A stretch of DNA of 64,000 bases from Mesonia sp. Its GTDB lineage: Bacteria > Bacteroidota > Bacteroidia > Flavobacteriales > Flavobacteriaceae. Every line of letters begins with the position of its first letter. Positions within the stretch are counted from its first letter, which is position 1. The position numbers were made by a program, and so were the translations under genes. Below are positions 53,548 through 63,104 of the stretch, in pieces. The stretch covers positions 1 through 64,000 of the forward strand of contig DTTX01000057.1 of assembly GCA_012964435.1 (NCBI GenBank), written 5' to 3'. A model generated the notes under the pieces. The model searched no databases and was not told the DNA's origin. It saw only the letters and a list, made by a program, of their open reading frames with translations.

Positions 53548-53873
53548 TATTTTAGTTTTTCGTTTTGATGATGACGATCGTGATCTCTTTTGGTTTTTAG
53601 ATCTAATTTTTTATCGAAAGCCTCTTGCAAATCGATCCCGGTTTGATTAGCCAAACACAAAACCACAAAAACAACATCGGCTAATTCTTCACCTAAATCT
53701 TTAGCTTTATCGTTTTCTTTTTCACTTTGTTCACCATAACGACGAGCAATGATCCTGGCAACTTCGCCTACTTCTTCGGTAAGTTGTGCCATATTGGTGA
53801 GCTCGTTAAAATAGCGAACGCCGTGTTCTTGAATCCAGTTATCTACAGCTTTTTGAGCGTCTTGAATGTTCAT
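53547..53873 (-). CDS. MazG-like nucleotide pyrophosphohydrolase
   Basis: All-alpha NTP pyrophosphatase of 108 residues. The metal site is formed by EEVGEVARIIARRYGEQSE (EEVGE at about 30-34) and LGEELADVVFVVLCLANQTG (EELADV at about 62-67), the paired ExxE/ExxD pattern of the MazG/iMazG group. It is expected to hydrolyse non-canonical or excess nucleoside triphosphates. It begins 1 bp after the stop of the DUF3857 gene and overlaps the next gene by 1 bp. Confidence 0.92.
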   Translation of the reverse strand: MNIQDAQKAVDNWIQEHGVRYFNELTNMAQLTEEVGEVARIIARRYGEQSEKENDKAKDLGEELADVVFVVLCLANQTGIDLQEAFDKKLDLKTKRDHDRHHQNEKLK

Positions 53874-55832
53874 TTATTTAATTTTTGTAAGTACGATCTG
53901 TTCTGATTCTTTTTTAATCTTTTCATTAAAAAATTGTTTTAAGAATTGATAATCTTCAGGTAAGATCCTACTTTTATACATATCTAAATCTACGGCTAAT
54001 CTAATGAACTTTCCATTACCTGAAACAACATATTTGTACATTCCTGAATTTTCTCCAAACTGCAATTTCATAGGTTCTGGTAATGAAGTGATCTCGTAAT
54101 TGTTTGGGATTTTAAGATTAATTACATATTTATCTGAGAAAGAATATACAAAATCTACAGGGAAATTACGCTCTTCTAATTTAAACGGATTTTCGTCTTC
54201 GATAAAGAACATGAATGGTTTTAAGAAAATTTTATCTCCGATTTTATCTACTGCCTTTTCATACTCATAAGAGAATATTTCTGTAACAGCTCCATCATTT
54301 TCAGCATTTTCTACTTTATAATCATTTATAAGAGCATTATCTAATGATGATTCTTTATCTCTCAAATAATCTTCTTCAGATTGAGAGAAGTATTTTTTTC
54401 TAAATAAATAAGAGTAATGATTATCTTTTTGGGTTTTAACTTTTCCTTTAATTACTCCATCTTCTGTTAGTGTTGCGCTCACGAGATTGACTAGAGTACT
54501 TGTCTCAGGCTCTTTTAGATCTATCAACCTCCAAAGTTTATTAGGAGTGTCTACCATAACCCCATTAAAATTATAATCTCGAATAGGCAGCACATTAAAC
54601 TCACTGTATTTATCTGTAGCATCTAATAAGTACTCATTATCATTTATCATTAATCTACCGATAACATAATTAAGTCTATCTACCGTTGGAAAAACAGGTT
54701 TTAAATTATCACGCGTACTTATAACAATAGGACTTGCATCAAAACCTGCATAACGCAGCATAGCAACTAAACTCAAATTTATATCTGCAGCATTACCTGA
54801 CTTCTCTTTATAAGTTTGACGAATACCATTATCAAAATATTTACCTTTTTCATCATTCCATTTTAAATTTTGCTTTGCATGATTAAAAATATCCTTGGCA
54901 AGCTCTATTGAATTTTTACTATCTGCATTTGCAATTAGTTGATCTATATCATCTTCAAAAATATTAGTTTTCTCTATCTCATCTTCATAATCATCACTAT
55001 ATCCAATAGTTTTAGCAACATCTCCCCAACTTTTTGAGTAATTTTTAAGATTTCCATATCTATCTTTAGTAGACATTAATTCGAATAGAATACCTCCACG
55101 ATAGTTCTCAATATTATCTACAAAACTTTCATCTTTTAATGCTGGTATATCCTCAGCACTATAAGAATAAATATTTGCCATAGAACCCAATCGCTGATCC
55201 ATTTTTGTTTCTAAGGAATATTTTATATCTACACTCCCTTTTGGTATTCTCTTAAAAATGAAATCTTCTGGAGTGGCTATTGTTGCTGTAATTTTTTCAG
55301 CAGGAATATCAAACTGAAATTCAAACTCTTCAATATTAAAAAAATAAGGAGAGCGCTTTTTGTAATAAATATCTATTACAGTTCCTTTTTTTATTTTAGG
55401 TAAGGTAAAACTTGTTTTCTCGTACTTAGTTGAAAGTTCTTTTTCAAAAATTTGACTTCGATCTAATTTAGTTTCTTCAACCTGACCATTAATCAGATTA
55501 TAAGAATAAGCTTTAATTTTTGAAACACTTTCTCTCTCACCATCAACATAAAGATAAATCTCTTCTGTTGCATATTCTAAATCTTCCGGACGATTATTAT
55601 AAAATTTAATTCGCTTTCTAACTTCGGTAATAATATCTATAGATGTGAAAGTGACATCGTAATATACATTCTTATCATAAAATAAAATCTCTGCTCCTGT
55701 AGTACTATCTATCTCACTATATTGTTTTTCTAGTTCTTCTTTAGAAACTTCTCGTAATTTATAGTCTTGTGCATAAACACTTAAAGTGATTAGACTTATA
55801 ATAATTACAGATATATATTTTTTTAAATTCAT
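53874..55832 (-). CDS. DUF3857 / transglutaminase-like protein, catalytic residues lost
   Basis: Secreted protein of 652 residues. A signal peptide (about 1-22) is followed by a DUF3857-type beta domain (about 40-245) and a transglutaminase-like domain (about 290-410), then a C-terminal beta domain. In the active-site block the catalytic Cys is Ala348 (KSGNAADINLS) and the His position is Tyr389 (LNYVI), while the Asp is kept (Asp404, LLDATD), so it is probably inactive and may act as a binding or partner protein. It is directly downstream of the similar gene at 55835 (2-bp gap), where the triad is complete. The substrate is unknown. Confidence 0.85.
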   Translation of the reverse strand: MNLKKYISVIIISLITLSVYAQDYKLREVSKEELEKQYSEIDSTTGAEILFYDKNVYYDVTFTSIDIITEVRKRIKFYNNRPEDLEYATEEIYLYVDGERESVSKIKAYSYNLINGQVEETKLDRSQIFEKELSTKYEKTSFTLPKIKKGTVIDIYYKKRSPYFFNIEEFEFQFDIPAEKITATIATPEDFIFKRIPKGSVDIKYSLETKMDQRLGSMANIYSYSAEDIPALKDESFVDNIENYRGGILFELMSTKDRYGNLKNYSKSWGDVAKTIGYSDDYEDEIEKTNIFEDDIDQLIANADSKNSIELAKDIFNHAKQNLKWNDEKGKYFDNGIRQTYKEKSGNAADINLSLVAMLRYAGFDASPIVISTRDNLKPVFPTVDRLNYVIGRLMINDNEYLLDATDKYSEFNVLPIRDYNFNGVMVDTPNKLWRLIDLKEPETSTLVNLVSATLTEDGVIKGKVKTQKDNHYSYLFRKKYFSQSEEDYLRDKESSLDNALINDYKVENAENDGAVTEIFSYEYEKAVDKIGDKIFLKPFMFFIEDENPFKLEERNFPVDFVYSFSDKYVINLKIPNNYEITSLPEPMKLQFGENSGMYKYVVSGNGKFIRLAVDLDMYKSRILPEDYQFLKQFFNEKIKKESEQIVLTKIK

Positions 55833-55834
55833 CT

Positions 55835-57742
55835 TTAATTTTGTTTAGCTATAAATGATATTTTTTTTCCTTCTGAATTAGATACGCTATTTCTAAATTC
55901 TCGATATGCTGAATATTTCTCTTTTGGATAAACACCATCTTTCAAAAGGATATCTTTTTTATAAATAATCATATTATCCACAACCTCTAACGACATTTTA
56001 TAAGTACCAAATTCTGAAGAGATCTCTTCATCATCAGGCAATGCTTCTACTTGGTAACCCTCCGGTATGCTAATCTCTATTTCATCTTGATCCCAATATC
56101 CTCTAGAAATTCTAAATGGAGTTTTTCTAGTTCTGTAACGTTGAGGAACATGTTTATTGGGACTAATTGGGTTAATAGAAATGAATAATCTCTCACCAGA
56201 GGTTGTAACGTAATTATCTCCTTTTAATTGAAAATTCTCAGTAAATTCAATTTTATCTTTATCATTAGCTAGCTGATGCGAAACGATAGTTAAGTTATCT
56301 ATGTAAGACCAATAAGCCTTATCTCTTTTTTTAAGATCATCTGGTGAATATTGTTCTAAATATCTACGATTATCGTATTGAGTTCCTTTGGTTGTTATAA
56401 CTCCTTCAACATTAATTTCGCCGCTCTCGTTAAAGTTAATTTTAGCTTTAGTATATTGATAATTATCTTCATTTAAGTAGGCAGGAGTTTTAACGATCTC
56501 GCCGCCATCTGGTTTCATGACAAATACATCTCTATCATCGGTAAAATCTCCCAAAAAACCAAAAGGGTTTGTTTGACTAGTACAATCGATCCAGCTATAA
56601 CTATCTTGATTTGGTATTGCAAGAATTGCGTGATTACCTTGTGCTAAACTTGCAAAATCACTCTCAAAATTCACTTTAGAATTACCAGCCTCGACGTGAA
56701 CATAATAGGCATCTACTCCCACTGCTTCAAGTAAAGCTTTTGTGTAATTTGAAAGTCCTTTACAATCGCCATATTTTACTTCATCTACTTCACTTGCCAA
56801 GATAGGCTGGAAACCACCAATACCTACTTGTACGCTTATATATCGAGTATTATTTTGAACATATTCATAGACTAATTTAGCTTTTTCCAGAGGGCTATCG
56901 ATTCCTGCGGTAAGTTTCTTCATTTTACTAATAGTTGCGGGCGACAACTCTGTTCTTTCTAATAAAATTTCGTTGCTAAACCATTTACCTAAAGAAGACC
57001 AATCACCAATTTCTTCAGCTTTATAGCCCGATAAGTTGAAATTTCTTGGAACAGAAAGAACGCTTGGAGTTACCTCATTTAAGGGCAGGTGAAGATCTTC
57101 AACCGGTATCGCTTCGACGTCTTGCACACTATAGGTAATACTTTCAGCCATTTCTTGTTTTTTTACTTTAAAATCCTGAAAGTTTTTTTCCTTTATATTT
57201 ATTGGCATTTTAGTTTTATCATATAGAATTTTAAAACTAGAATTCTGTACAAAAACATCATAGGAAGGTATAAAATGGTGTGTTGGAATAAATGCAGTAT
57301 TACTTGTTTTATATTCTTTTGTAAATGCTACTGTATAAGGATAACTTGTTGGTTTATAATCGAAATATTTAATTCTAGAATCTGAGTACAAAGTAGAACC
57401 ATCGACAGCGCTTCTATCGGTAAAATCTTTTTCTTTAATTTTCTTTATTATCTCACCATTAGCATTATACACAATGAGTTCTAAATTTTTAATTTTTATA
57501 TCATTGTCATAACCTGCTATACAAAATGCTGCTTCGTCGCCTTTTTCATTTAACACTGTCACTAATGTATATTTGTTTACAGTCATAGAGGTACTATTTT
57601 CAAGCTCTATACGAGTAGTATAGTTTCTTATAACAGCATCTGCATTTCTAAAGTCTTCAACAGCAATTGGCTCGACAGATTTTTGAGCTTGGGATGTAAA
57701 AATGGTCATCCAAAGTATGGATGTAACTAATATTTTATTCAT
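55835..57742 (-). CDS. DUF3857 / transglutaminase-like protein, catalytic triad intact
   Basis: Secreted protein of 635 residues with a signal peptide (about 1-19, SQAQ), a DUF3857 beta domain (about 40-245), a transglutaminase-like domain (about 275-390) and a C-terminal beta domain. The cysteine-protease-like triad is seen as Cys327 in YGDCKGL, His371 in GNHAIL and Asp386 in SWIDCT. Such proteins are common in Bacteroidota envelopes, where they may cleave or cross-link peptides. It heads a run of genes that goes on through the inactive paralogue, the MazG-like gene, the small membrane gene and aroA with almost no gaps. Confidence 0.86.
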   Translation of the reverse strand: MNKILVTSILWMTIFTSQAQKSVEPIAVEDFRNADAVIRNYTTRIELENSTSMTVNKYTLVTVLNEKGDEAAFCIAGYDNDIKIKNLELIVYNANGEIIKKIKEKDFTDRSAVDGSTLYSDSRIKYFDYKPTSYPYTVAFTKEYKTSNTAFIPTHHFIPSYDVFVQNSSFKILYDKTKMPINIKEKNFQDFKVKKQEMAESITYSVQDVEAIPVEDLHLPLNEVTPSVLSVPRNFNLSGYKAEEIGDWSSLGKWFSNEILLERTELSPATISKMKKLTAGIDSPLEKAKLVYEYVQNNTRYISVQVGIGGFQPILASEVDEVKYGDCKGLSNYTKALLEAVGVDAYYVHVEAGNSKVNFESDFASLAQGNHAILAIPNQDSYSWIDCTSQTNPFGFLGDFTDDRDVFVMKPDGGEIVKTPAYLNEDNYQYTKAKINFNESGEINVEGVITTKGTQYDNRRYLEQYSPDDLKKRDKAYWSYIDNLTIVSHQLANDKDKIEFTENFQLKGDNYVTTSGERLFISINPISPNKHVPQRYRTRKTPFRISRGYWDQDEIEISIPEGYQVEALPDDEEISSEFGTYKMSLEVVDNMIIYKKDILLKDGVYPKEKYSAYREFRNSVSNSEGKKISFIAKQN

Positions 57743-57793
57743 ATAAGCAATTTCTTAAAGAGGTGTTAAAAATAGAAAAATCTAAAGAACTAC

Positions 57794-58246
57794 CTATACT
57801 TTTTCTTTAGAATCTATAATTATCGTTACCGGGCCGTCGTTAAGGAGACTTACTTTCATATCGGCTCCAAATTCTCCGGTTCCTACTTCTTTTTCAAATT
57901 GCTTTTCAAACTCTTTGATAAACGCTTCGTAAAAAGGAATAGCTACTTCAGGTTTGGCTGCTTTTATAAAACTTGGTCGATTGCCTTTTTTTGTGCTCGC
58001 GTGAAGGGTAAACTGACTTATAATTAATGCTTCGCCATTAATATCTTTCAACGATAAATTCATTTTATCATCTTCATCACCGAAAATTCGCATATTGATA
58101 ATTTTTCGACAAAGCCATTCGATGTCTTCCTGAGTATCTTCAGCTTCAATCCCAACCAGAATCAAAAATCCTTTTTTGATGGAAGATTTTACTTTTTTAT
58201 CTATCGTTACGCTTGCTTCACTTACGCGCTGCAATACCACTCTCAT
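57794..58246 (-). CDS. dtd: D-aminoacyl-tRNA deacylase
   Basis: Hydrolyses D-aminoacyl-tRNAs (and Gly-tRNA-Ala) to keep D-amino acids out of proteins. It starts MRVVLQRVSEASVTI, and has the two catalytic motifs SQFTLHAS (the usual form is SQFTL.AD) and NDGPVTI, plus GNRPSFIKAAKP and GEFGADMKVSL. It has 150 residues, the usual length. It lies 5 bp downstream of rsgA and is probably co-transcribed with it. Confidence 0.96.
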   Translation of the reverse strand: MRVVLQRVSEASVTIDKKVKSSIKKGFLILVGIEAEDTQEDIEWLCRKIINMRIFGDEDDKMNLSLKDINGEALIISQFTLHASTKKGNRPSFIKAAKPEVAIPFYEAFIKEFEKQFEKEVGTGEFGADMKVSLLNDGPVTIIIDSKEKV

Positions 58247-58251
58247 AATTT

Positions 58252-59199
58252 CTATTCTTTATAAATATCTACTCGGTAATGCTCGTCTTCACCTTCTAAC
58301 ATTTGTAAATAAGATTTATATCGTGACCAAGAAATTTCATCTTCATCTAAAGCTTCTTTAATGGCACATTTTGGTTCTTCAACGTGTAAACAATTATTAA
58401 ATTTACATTCACTCTTACGCTCAAAAAATTCAGGGAAATAATCGCCTAATTCTTCTTTTTCAATTTCTACGATTCCGAAACCTTTAATTCCCGGAGTGTC
58501 GATAATTCTGGCGTTAAAAGATAGATCGAACATTTCAGCAAATGTAGTGGTGTGTTGCCCTTGTAAATGTTGTTCTGATATTTCTGAAGTTTTCAATTCT
58601 AAACTTGGTTCTAATCGATTAATCAAAGTCGATTTTCCTACTCCGCTATGTCCTGAAAACAGTGAGGTATTATCAATCATCAATTCTTTTACCTTATCGA
58701 TATTTTTACCTGATTTTGCTGAAATAGGAATACACGTATAACCAATTTCTCTATACATTGCCATTAAATACAGGATCTCGTCTTTTTCTTCTTGAGAATA
58801 GGCATCTACTTTATTAAAAAGCAAAACCGCTTTAATCCCGTAAGCTTCTGCCGTTACCAAAAAACGATCGATAAACGTGGTGAAGGTTGGCGGATTATTT
58901 AGGGTTACCAATAAAAACGCCACATCAATATTGGCCGCAATAATATGGGTTTGCTTAGAAAGATTGACCGATTTTCTAATGATGTAATTTTCACGCTCTT
59001 CAATATGTTTGATCACGCCAATTACCTCATCAATATTCTCTTCCAGATCAAATTCTACGTAATCTCCTACCGCTACCGGATTGGTGTTTTTAATTCCTTT
59101 TATTCTGAATTTACCTTTAATGCGGCAATTGTAAAACTTACCATCTTCGGCTTTAACGGTGTACCAACTTCCGGTCGATTTGTAGACGATTCCTTTCAT
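58252..59199 (-). CDS. rsgA: Small ribosomal subunit biogenesis GTPase RsgA
   Basis: Circularly permuted GTPase that helps the last steps of 30S assembly. The start at 59199 (MKGIVYKSTGSWYTV) is chosen because the OB-fold domain begins there; the frame to 59235 adds an unlikely hydrophobic tail. The motifs come in permuted order: NKVD (G4), then ISAKSG (G5), GHSGVGKSTLIN (G1), and DTPGIKGFG (G3). A zinc-binding tail follows (CKFNNCLHVEEPKC). It has 315 residues and is followed by dtd. The N-terminal OB domain binds rRNA. Confidence 0.96.
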   Translation of the reverse strand: MKGIVYKSTGSWYTVKAEDGKFYNCRIKGKFRIKGIKNTNPVAVGDYVEFDLEENIDEVIGVIKHIEERENYIIRKSVNLSKQTHIIAANIDVAFLLVTLNNPPTFTTFIDRFLVTAEAYGIKAVLLFNKVDAYSQEEKDEILYLMAMYREIGYTCIPISAKSGKNIDKVKELMIDNTSLFSGHSGVGKSTLINRLEPSLELKTSEISEQHLQGQHTTTFAEMFDLSFNARIIDTPGIKGFGIVEIEKEELGDYFPEFFERKSECKFNNCLHVEEPKCAIKEALDEDEISWSRYKSYLQMLEGEDEHYRVDIYKE

Positions 59200-59235
59200 A
59201 ATACAAAAATGAACAATCCTTAGAATATTCAGCAA

Positions 59236-59266
59236 AAAAAAGACTGCTTTTTTGAGCAGTCTTTTT
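59236..59266 (-). terminator. Terminator of the secreted protein gene at 59285-60934
   Basis: A 12-bp stem, AAAAAGACTGCT (59236-59247) with AGCAGTCTTTTT (59255-59266), and T-runs on the minus strand, 18 bp after that gene's stop. It separates it from rsgA. Confidence 0.85.
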
Positions 59267-59284
59267 CATCAATTATCAAAACAA

Positions 59285-60934
59285 TTAGTTAATGAACATT
59301 CTACCCAATTTATCTTTAGATTTTCTTGATGAATAAATAATATATTCATTCGTATTTTTTCTTAAATAAACTCCTGGTCTTAAAACCAATTGATGCTTCT
59401 CAAAATCTTCTTGATCTATTCTTTCTACATCTCCATTTTCACTGTATACAAATGCAGAAGGTATTGCTTTATTGTAATTACCCATAGAACGAATATCATC
59501 AATATTCTTAACTCCTATATTTTTTTTATGATCGTTAAAGAGAACTGTTAACTTATGATCTTTATAAATAGGGATAGCACTTAAATACTCTGGTCCTTTT
59601 CCTAAATTGGCAATAGGAATCATTAGACCACCCCCAATAACTAAAGGACCATCTAAATAACCTCCCCAAAAACCAATCGCTAAAGTAGTAAAGCTTGCCG
59701 CTTGTTGCTTAGGAAGTACATTTGACCAAGCAACTGTACCGTCTTGATTGATAGATGTAATAATAATTTCGTTATGTGTATAGGTTATAGACTGCATACG
59801 CATAGGACCAAATCCAGTTTCTCCTCCTAATGTAACGGTATGAAATTCTGAAAGTAATATAAATCCTCCATCTTCTTTTTCAATAATTGAATGCGTTCGA
59901 TAATATGGTTTTACATCTTTATCTTTTTTTGCTCTTCGCTCACCAATTAATTTAACCTTAGTATTGTAATCAAAATCATTAAAGCTAATATTATCAACAC
60001 TATTTGTTTCTGAATTTACTACTACAGAATAAACTCCCCTTAATTTTTTTAAAGCCCTACCACTTTTTCTAACATTTGAGAAAAAACCAACAATATTTAC
60101 TTTACCATCTGCAGTAGAAAAAACCTCTCCATTAATTACTTCTTTATCCTCAAAATTAATATCGATAACCTCTTTTCGATAGTTATTGTTTGCTTTGAAA
60201 GCGTGTAATTGAAATTTCTCTATGTTCTTTTTTTCTTTTTTATCTCTGTAACTTTCATTTATCGCAAGAAAAATATCGCCGTAAACATTAACATCATAAT
60301 CAGATATTTCAAACTCTAAATCCCATCGATCTTCATAAGGTACTTTTTCTAAATGACTAGCCACCGTATTAAGTTGATCATCAAATAATTTGATCTCGTA
60401 TTGAATTTGTTCTTCTTTAGCAAATAATGCGGCGTGCATTACTAATAATCTGTCTTTTTGAGGAGAGCTTTTCATGTAAAAACCCCCTCTTTCTCGTTTC
60501 TTCGTTACTTGTGTATCAAATAATTTTACTTGATTTTCTGAAACACTTCCATCTTTACTAACTTCATATCCAAATAAATGGTAAACATCTTCTTTGTTAT
60601 CGAACATACTCCCAATAACATAAATTCTATCTCCTATGTTTACAATATTTTCAAATTCGATATCTTTTCTTAAATGTTCTGGTAATTCAATTTCTTTCGT
60701 GTTTAAGTGACTCATATCACCAGAGGAAAAAGTCTTTACATAAAAATTCTTCCCTTTCGTTGCTAACGTATAAATTACGTCATCTAGCTCTGCTGCAATT
60801 TTTACAATTTTTTCTTTGTCTTCTTCAATTTCACTCCCGTGAGTTATCGAAACATTTCCAACAGTTACATCTTGGGCATTTGTAACTATAAATGACGCCA
60901 TAAATAGCGCCAATAGTGTAATTTTTTTAATCAT
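59285..60934 (-). CDS. Secreted protein of unknown function
   Basis: I do not recognise a family. A signal peptide (about 1-20, VTNAQ) is followed by 529 residues rich in beta strands, with repeated runs such as DRIYVIGSMF, GKVNIVGFFSNV, DIFLAINESYRDKKEKK and GGFILLSEFHTV. The spacing hints at a beta-propeller or other repeating blade fold, but I cannot define blades exactly. No catalytic motif, lipobox or T9SS tail is visible, so it is expected in the periplasm. It has its own terminator and lies between rsgA and the DAHP synthase gene. It is read from the ATG at 60934. Confidence 0.72.
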   Translation of the reverse strand: MIKKITLLALFMASFIVTNAQDVTVGNVSITHGSEIEEDKEKIVKIAAELDDVIYTLATKGKNFYVKTFSSGDMSHLNTKEIELPEHLRKDIEFENIVNIGDRIYVIGSMFDNKEDVYHLFGYEVSKDGSVSENQVKLFDTQVTKKRERGGFYMKSSPQKDRLLVMHAALFAKEEQIQYEIKLFDDQLNTVASHLEKVPYEDRWDLEFEISDYDVNVYGDIFLAINESYRDKKEKKNIEKFQLHAFKANNNYRKEVIDINFEDKEVINGEVFSTADGKVNIVGFFSNVRKSGRALKKLRGVYSVVVNSETNSVDNISFNDFDYNTKVKLIGERRAKKDKDVKPYYRTHSIIEKEDGGFILLSEFHTVTLGGETGFGPMRMQSITYTHNEIIITSINQDGTVAWSNVLPKQQAASFTTLAIGFWGGYLDGPLVIGGGLMIPIANLGKGPEYLSAIPIYKDHKLTVLFNDHKKNIGVKNIDDIRSMGNYNKAIPSAFVYSENGDVERIDQEDFEKHQLVLRPGVYLRKNTNEYIIYSSRKSKDKLGRMFIN

Positions 60935-60953
60935 GAGTTTTTTGTTAAATGAA

Positions 60954-60981
60954 AAAATCAGGTAAAAAACTACCTGATTTT
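60954..60981 (-). terminator. Terminator of the DAHP synthase-chorismate mutase gene
   Basis: A perfect 11-bp stem, AAAATCAGGTA (60954-60964) with TACCTGATTTT (60971-60981), a 6-base loop and a T-run on the minus strand, 36 bp after the stop at 61018. Confidence 0.8.
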
Positions 60982-61017
60982 AACAAACCTATAACATTTA
61001 AGTATATAATCAAAAAA

Positions 61018-62100
61018 TTACTCACTTAAAATTTTCTCTTGGTGATTGATTGATTCTTGGTGAATGGCTTTAAAGATCTTCAGAATAAATTCTTCGCTCA
61101 AGTTATGCTCTTTCCCGTCTAAGATCATCTTTCCTAAAATCTCATTCCAACGGGTAGATTGCAAGATCGCAACGTTTTTCTCTTTTTTTACTCCGCCAAT
61201 TTCATCAACAACTTTCATTCGTTTACCCAGAACGTCTAATAATTGATTATCGATCACATCAATTTTAGCACGTAACGAAGCTAGCTTTTCTTGAAAATCT
61301 TGACTTTGAGAAACTTCTTTTCTAATCTTTAAGTCTTTCGTCATTTGATCTAAAGCTTGCGGAGTAATTTGCTGTTTAGCGTCACTCCACGCATTATCGG
61401 GATCGTAATGCGTTTCAACCATAATACCGTCGTAGTTAAGATCTAAAGCAGTCTGACATAAATCGGTAATAATATCTCTTCTTCCCGCAATGTGTGACGG
61501 ATCTAAAATTAACGGCAAGTCCGGAAACTTGGTTTGCAGATCGATCGCAATTTGCCATTCAGGATTGTTTCTGTATTTCGATTTTTCGTAGGTTGAAAAT
61601 CCTCGGTGAATCACGCCTAAATTCTTTACATCTTGTTTGTAAAAACGCTCTACCGCTCCTAACCATAACGCCAAATCTGGATTCACCGGATTTTTAATGA
61701 GAACCGTTTTATCGGTTCCTTTCAAAGCTTCAGCAATCTCCTGAATAATAAATGGCGAAACCGTCGTTCTCGCTCCTATCCATAAAATATCTACATCGTG
61801 CTTCAAGGCTAAATCGACGTGAATTGGGTTCGCTACTTCGGTGGTCGTTAATAAACCTGTTTCTTCTTTCGCTTTTTGCAACCACTTTAAACCTAAAGCG
61901 CCAACGCCTTCAAAATTTCCCGGGCGTGTTCTTGGCTTCCAAATTCCGGCGCGCAACACGCTGGTATCTGTTTCTTTTAATTGGTGTGCGATCTTTAAAA
62001 CCTGCTCTTCTGTCTCGGCGCTGCAAGGTCCCGCAATCACTAACGGATGATCTAAATTAAATTTATCTAACCAAGTTCTTAATTCTTTTTTATTTTCCAT
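61018..62100 (-). CDS. Bifunctional DAHP synthase / chorismate mutase (type II)
   Basis: Fusion of the first shikimate-pathway enzyme with chorismate mutase. The N-terminal DAHP synthase domain (about 1-255) has PLVIAGPCSAE, LRAGIWKPRTRPG, LWIGARTTVSPF and ILDPSHIAGRRD. The C-terminal AroQ-type mutase (about 265-355) has LRAKIDVIDNQLLDVLGKRMKVV, KKEKN and WNEILGKM. It has 360 residues, the usual length for the Bacteroidota form. The fusion allows feedback control through prephenate or chorismate binding. It is the last gene of a leftward group with the prephenate dehydrogenase and an aminotransferase, though repeat copy C separates it from them. Confidence 0.95.
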   Translation of the reverse strand: MENKKELRTWLDKFNLDHPLVIAGPCSAETEEQVLKIAHQLKETDTSVLRAGIWKPRTRPGNFEGVGALGLKWLQKAKEETGLLTTTEVANPIHVDLALKHDVDILWIGARTTVSPFIIQEIAEALKGTDKTVLIKNPVNPDLALWLGAVERFYKQDVKNLGVIHRGFSTYEKSKYRNNPEWQIAIDLQTKFPDLPLILDPSHIAGRRDIITDLCQTALDLNYDGIMVETHYDPDNAWSDAKQQITPQALDQMTKDLKIRKEVSQSQDFQEKLASLRAKIDVIDNQLLDVLGKRMKVVDEIGGVKKEKNVAILQSTRWNEILGKMILDGKEHNLSEEFILKIFKAIHQESINHQEKILSE

Positions 62101-62137
62101 AGGTGTTTGTTTTCTGTGTTTTGTAAAATTTATATTT

Positions 62138-62239
62138 GGCGTTTCCCTATCGGGTCGGGCTATTCGCTATATCTTTTTTGTTGTCATGCTGAGATTGTCG
62201 AAGCACAACAAAAAAGGATGCCGCTACTATCCCTAACGC
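62138..62239. repeat. Dispersed inverted-end repeat, copy C (long-loop form, inverted)
   Basis: About 102 bp with ends GGCGTTTCCCTATCGGGTCG and ACTATCCCTAACGC, and inner arms CTATATCTTTTTTGTTGT and CAACAAAAAAGGATGCCGCT. It is the reverse complement of copies A and B. The loop (about 62182-62206) reads CATGCTGAGATTGTCGAAGC, again a second repeat family. It fills the gap between tyrA and the DAHP synthase gene. Confidence 0.75.
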
Positions 62240-62255
62240 AACATATTTTCTTTAG

Positions 62256-63104
62256 TTAATTTATTCCGTTTAAAACATTTTTAATATGGTTGGTATTGGC
62301 CATTTCTTCGTATAATTTTTCAAAATCATCTTGCTCCATCAAGTTTTTAAATTCATTCAAATTCTGAATATATTCCGTTAACGTCTCCAACACATTTTCT
62401 TTATTCTGTTTAAATATTGGTGACCACATTGCCGGTGAACTTTTTGCCAAACGTACCGTTGAGGCAAATCCGCTGCCTGCCAAGTCAAAAATATCTTTTT
62501 CGTTTTTCTCTTTTTCTAACACGGTTTTCCCCAACATAAACGAACTAATGTGAGAAAGGTGAGAAACATACGCAATATGTTTATCGTGAGATTTCGGGTC
62601 CATATACCGAATTCGCATTCCCAAGCGCTGAAAAATCTCAAAAGCAATTTCCTGCAACTTGAAAGCGGTTTTTTCAACTTCACAAACGATCATCGTTTTA
62701 TTTCTGTATAAATTGGGTATCGCCGCTTCCGGACCCGAAAACTCGGTTCCCGCAATAGGATGCGCCGCTAAATAATTTCTTCGCTTCGGGTGATCTTTTA
62801 CCGACTCACAAATTTTTTCTTTGGTAGAACCGGTATCGAGCACCAACGTATTTACACTCACGTGATCCAAAACTTGAGCAAGCACTTGTATACTCACATC
62901 TACCGGAACCGATACGATCACCACCTCTGCATCCTGCAAATCTTTCAACTCGCCAATTGAGTCGATTAGCTGTAAATTTTTCGCTTTTTGGGCGTTATTT
63001 TCATTTTTATCGATGCCGATAACTTCAACTTTTTCAAAAGCAGCTTTTATATCTAATGCCATCGAACCGCCAATTAAACCTATTCCTACTACTGCTATTT
63101 TCAT
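62256..63104 (-). CDS. tyrA: Prephenate dehydrogenase
   Basis: Cytoplasmic NAD(P)-dependent enzyme of tyrosine synthesis that oxidatively decarboxylates prephenate to 4-hydroxyphenylpyruvate. The Rossmann motif GIGLIGGS is at about 7-14, with an acidic residue ending the second strand (GIDKN). Family blocks are DTGSTKEKI, AAHPIAGTEFSGPEAA, HDKHIAYVSHLSHISSF and LAGSGFASTVRLAKSSPAMW. It has 282 residues and no ACT domain. The ATG overlaps the aminotransferase stop by 4 bp. Confidence 0.95.
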   Translation of the reverse strand: MKIAVVGIGLIGGSMALDIKAAFEKVEVIGIDKNENNAQKAKNLQLIDSIGELKDLQDAEVVIVSVPVDVSIQVLAQVLDHVSVNTLVLDTGSTKEKICESVKDHPKRRNYLAAHPIAGTEFSGPEAAIPNLYRNKTMIVCEVEKTAFKLQEIAFEIFQRLGMRIRYMDPKSHDKHIAYVSHLSHISSFMLGKTVLEKEKNEKDIFDLAGSGFASTVRLAKSSPAMWSPIFKQNKENVLETLTEYIQNLNEFKNLMEQDDFEKLYEEMANTNHIKNVLNGIN

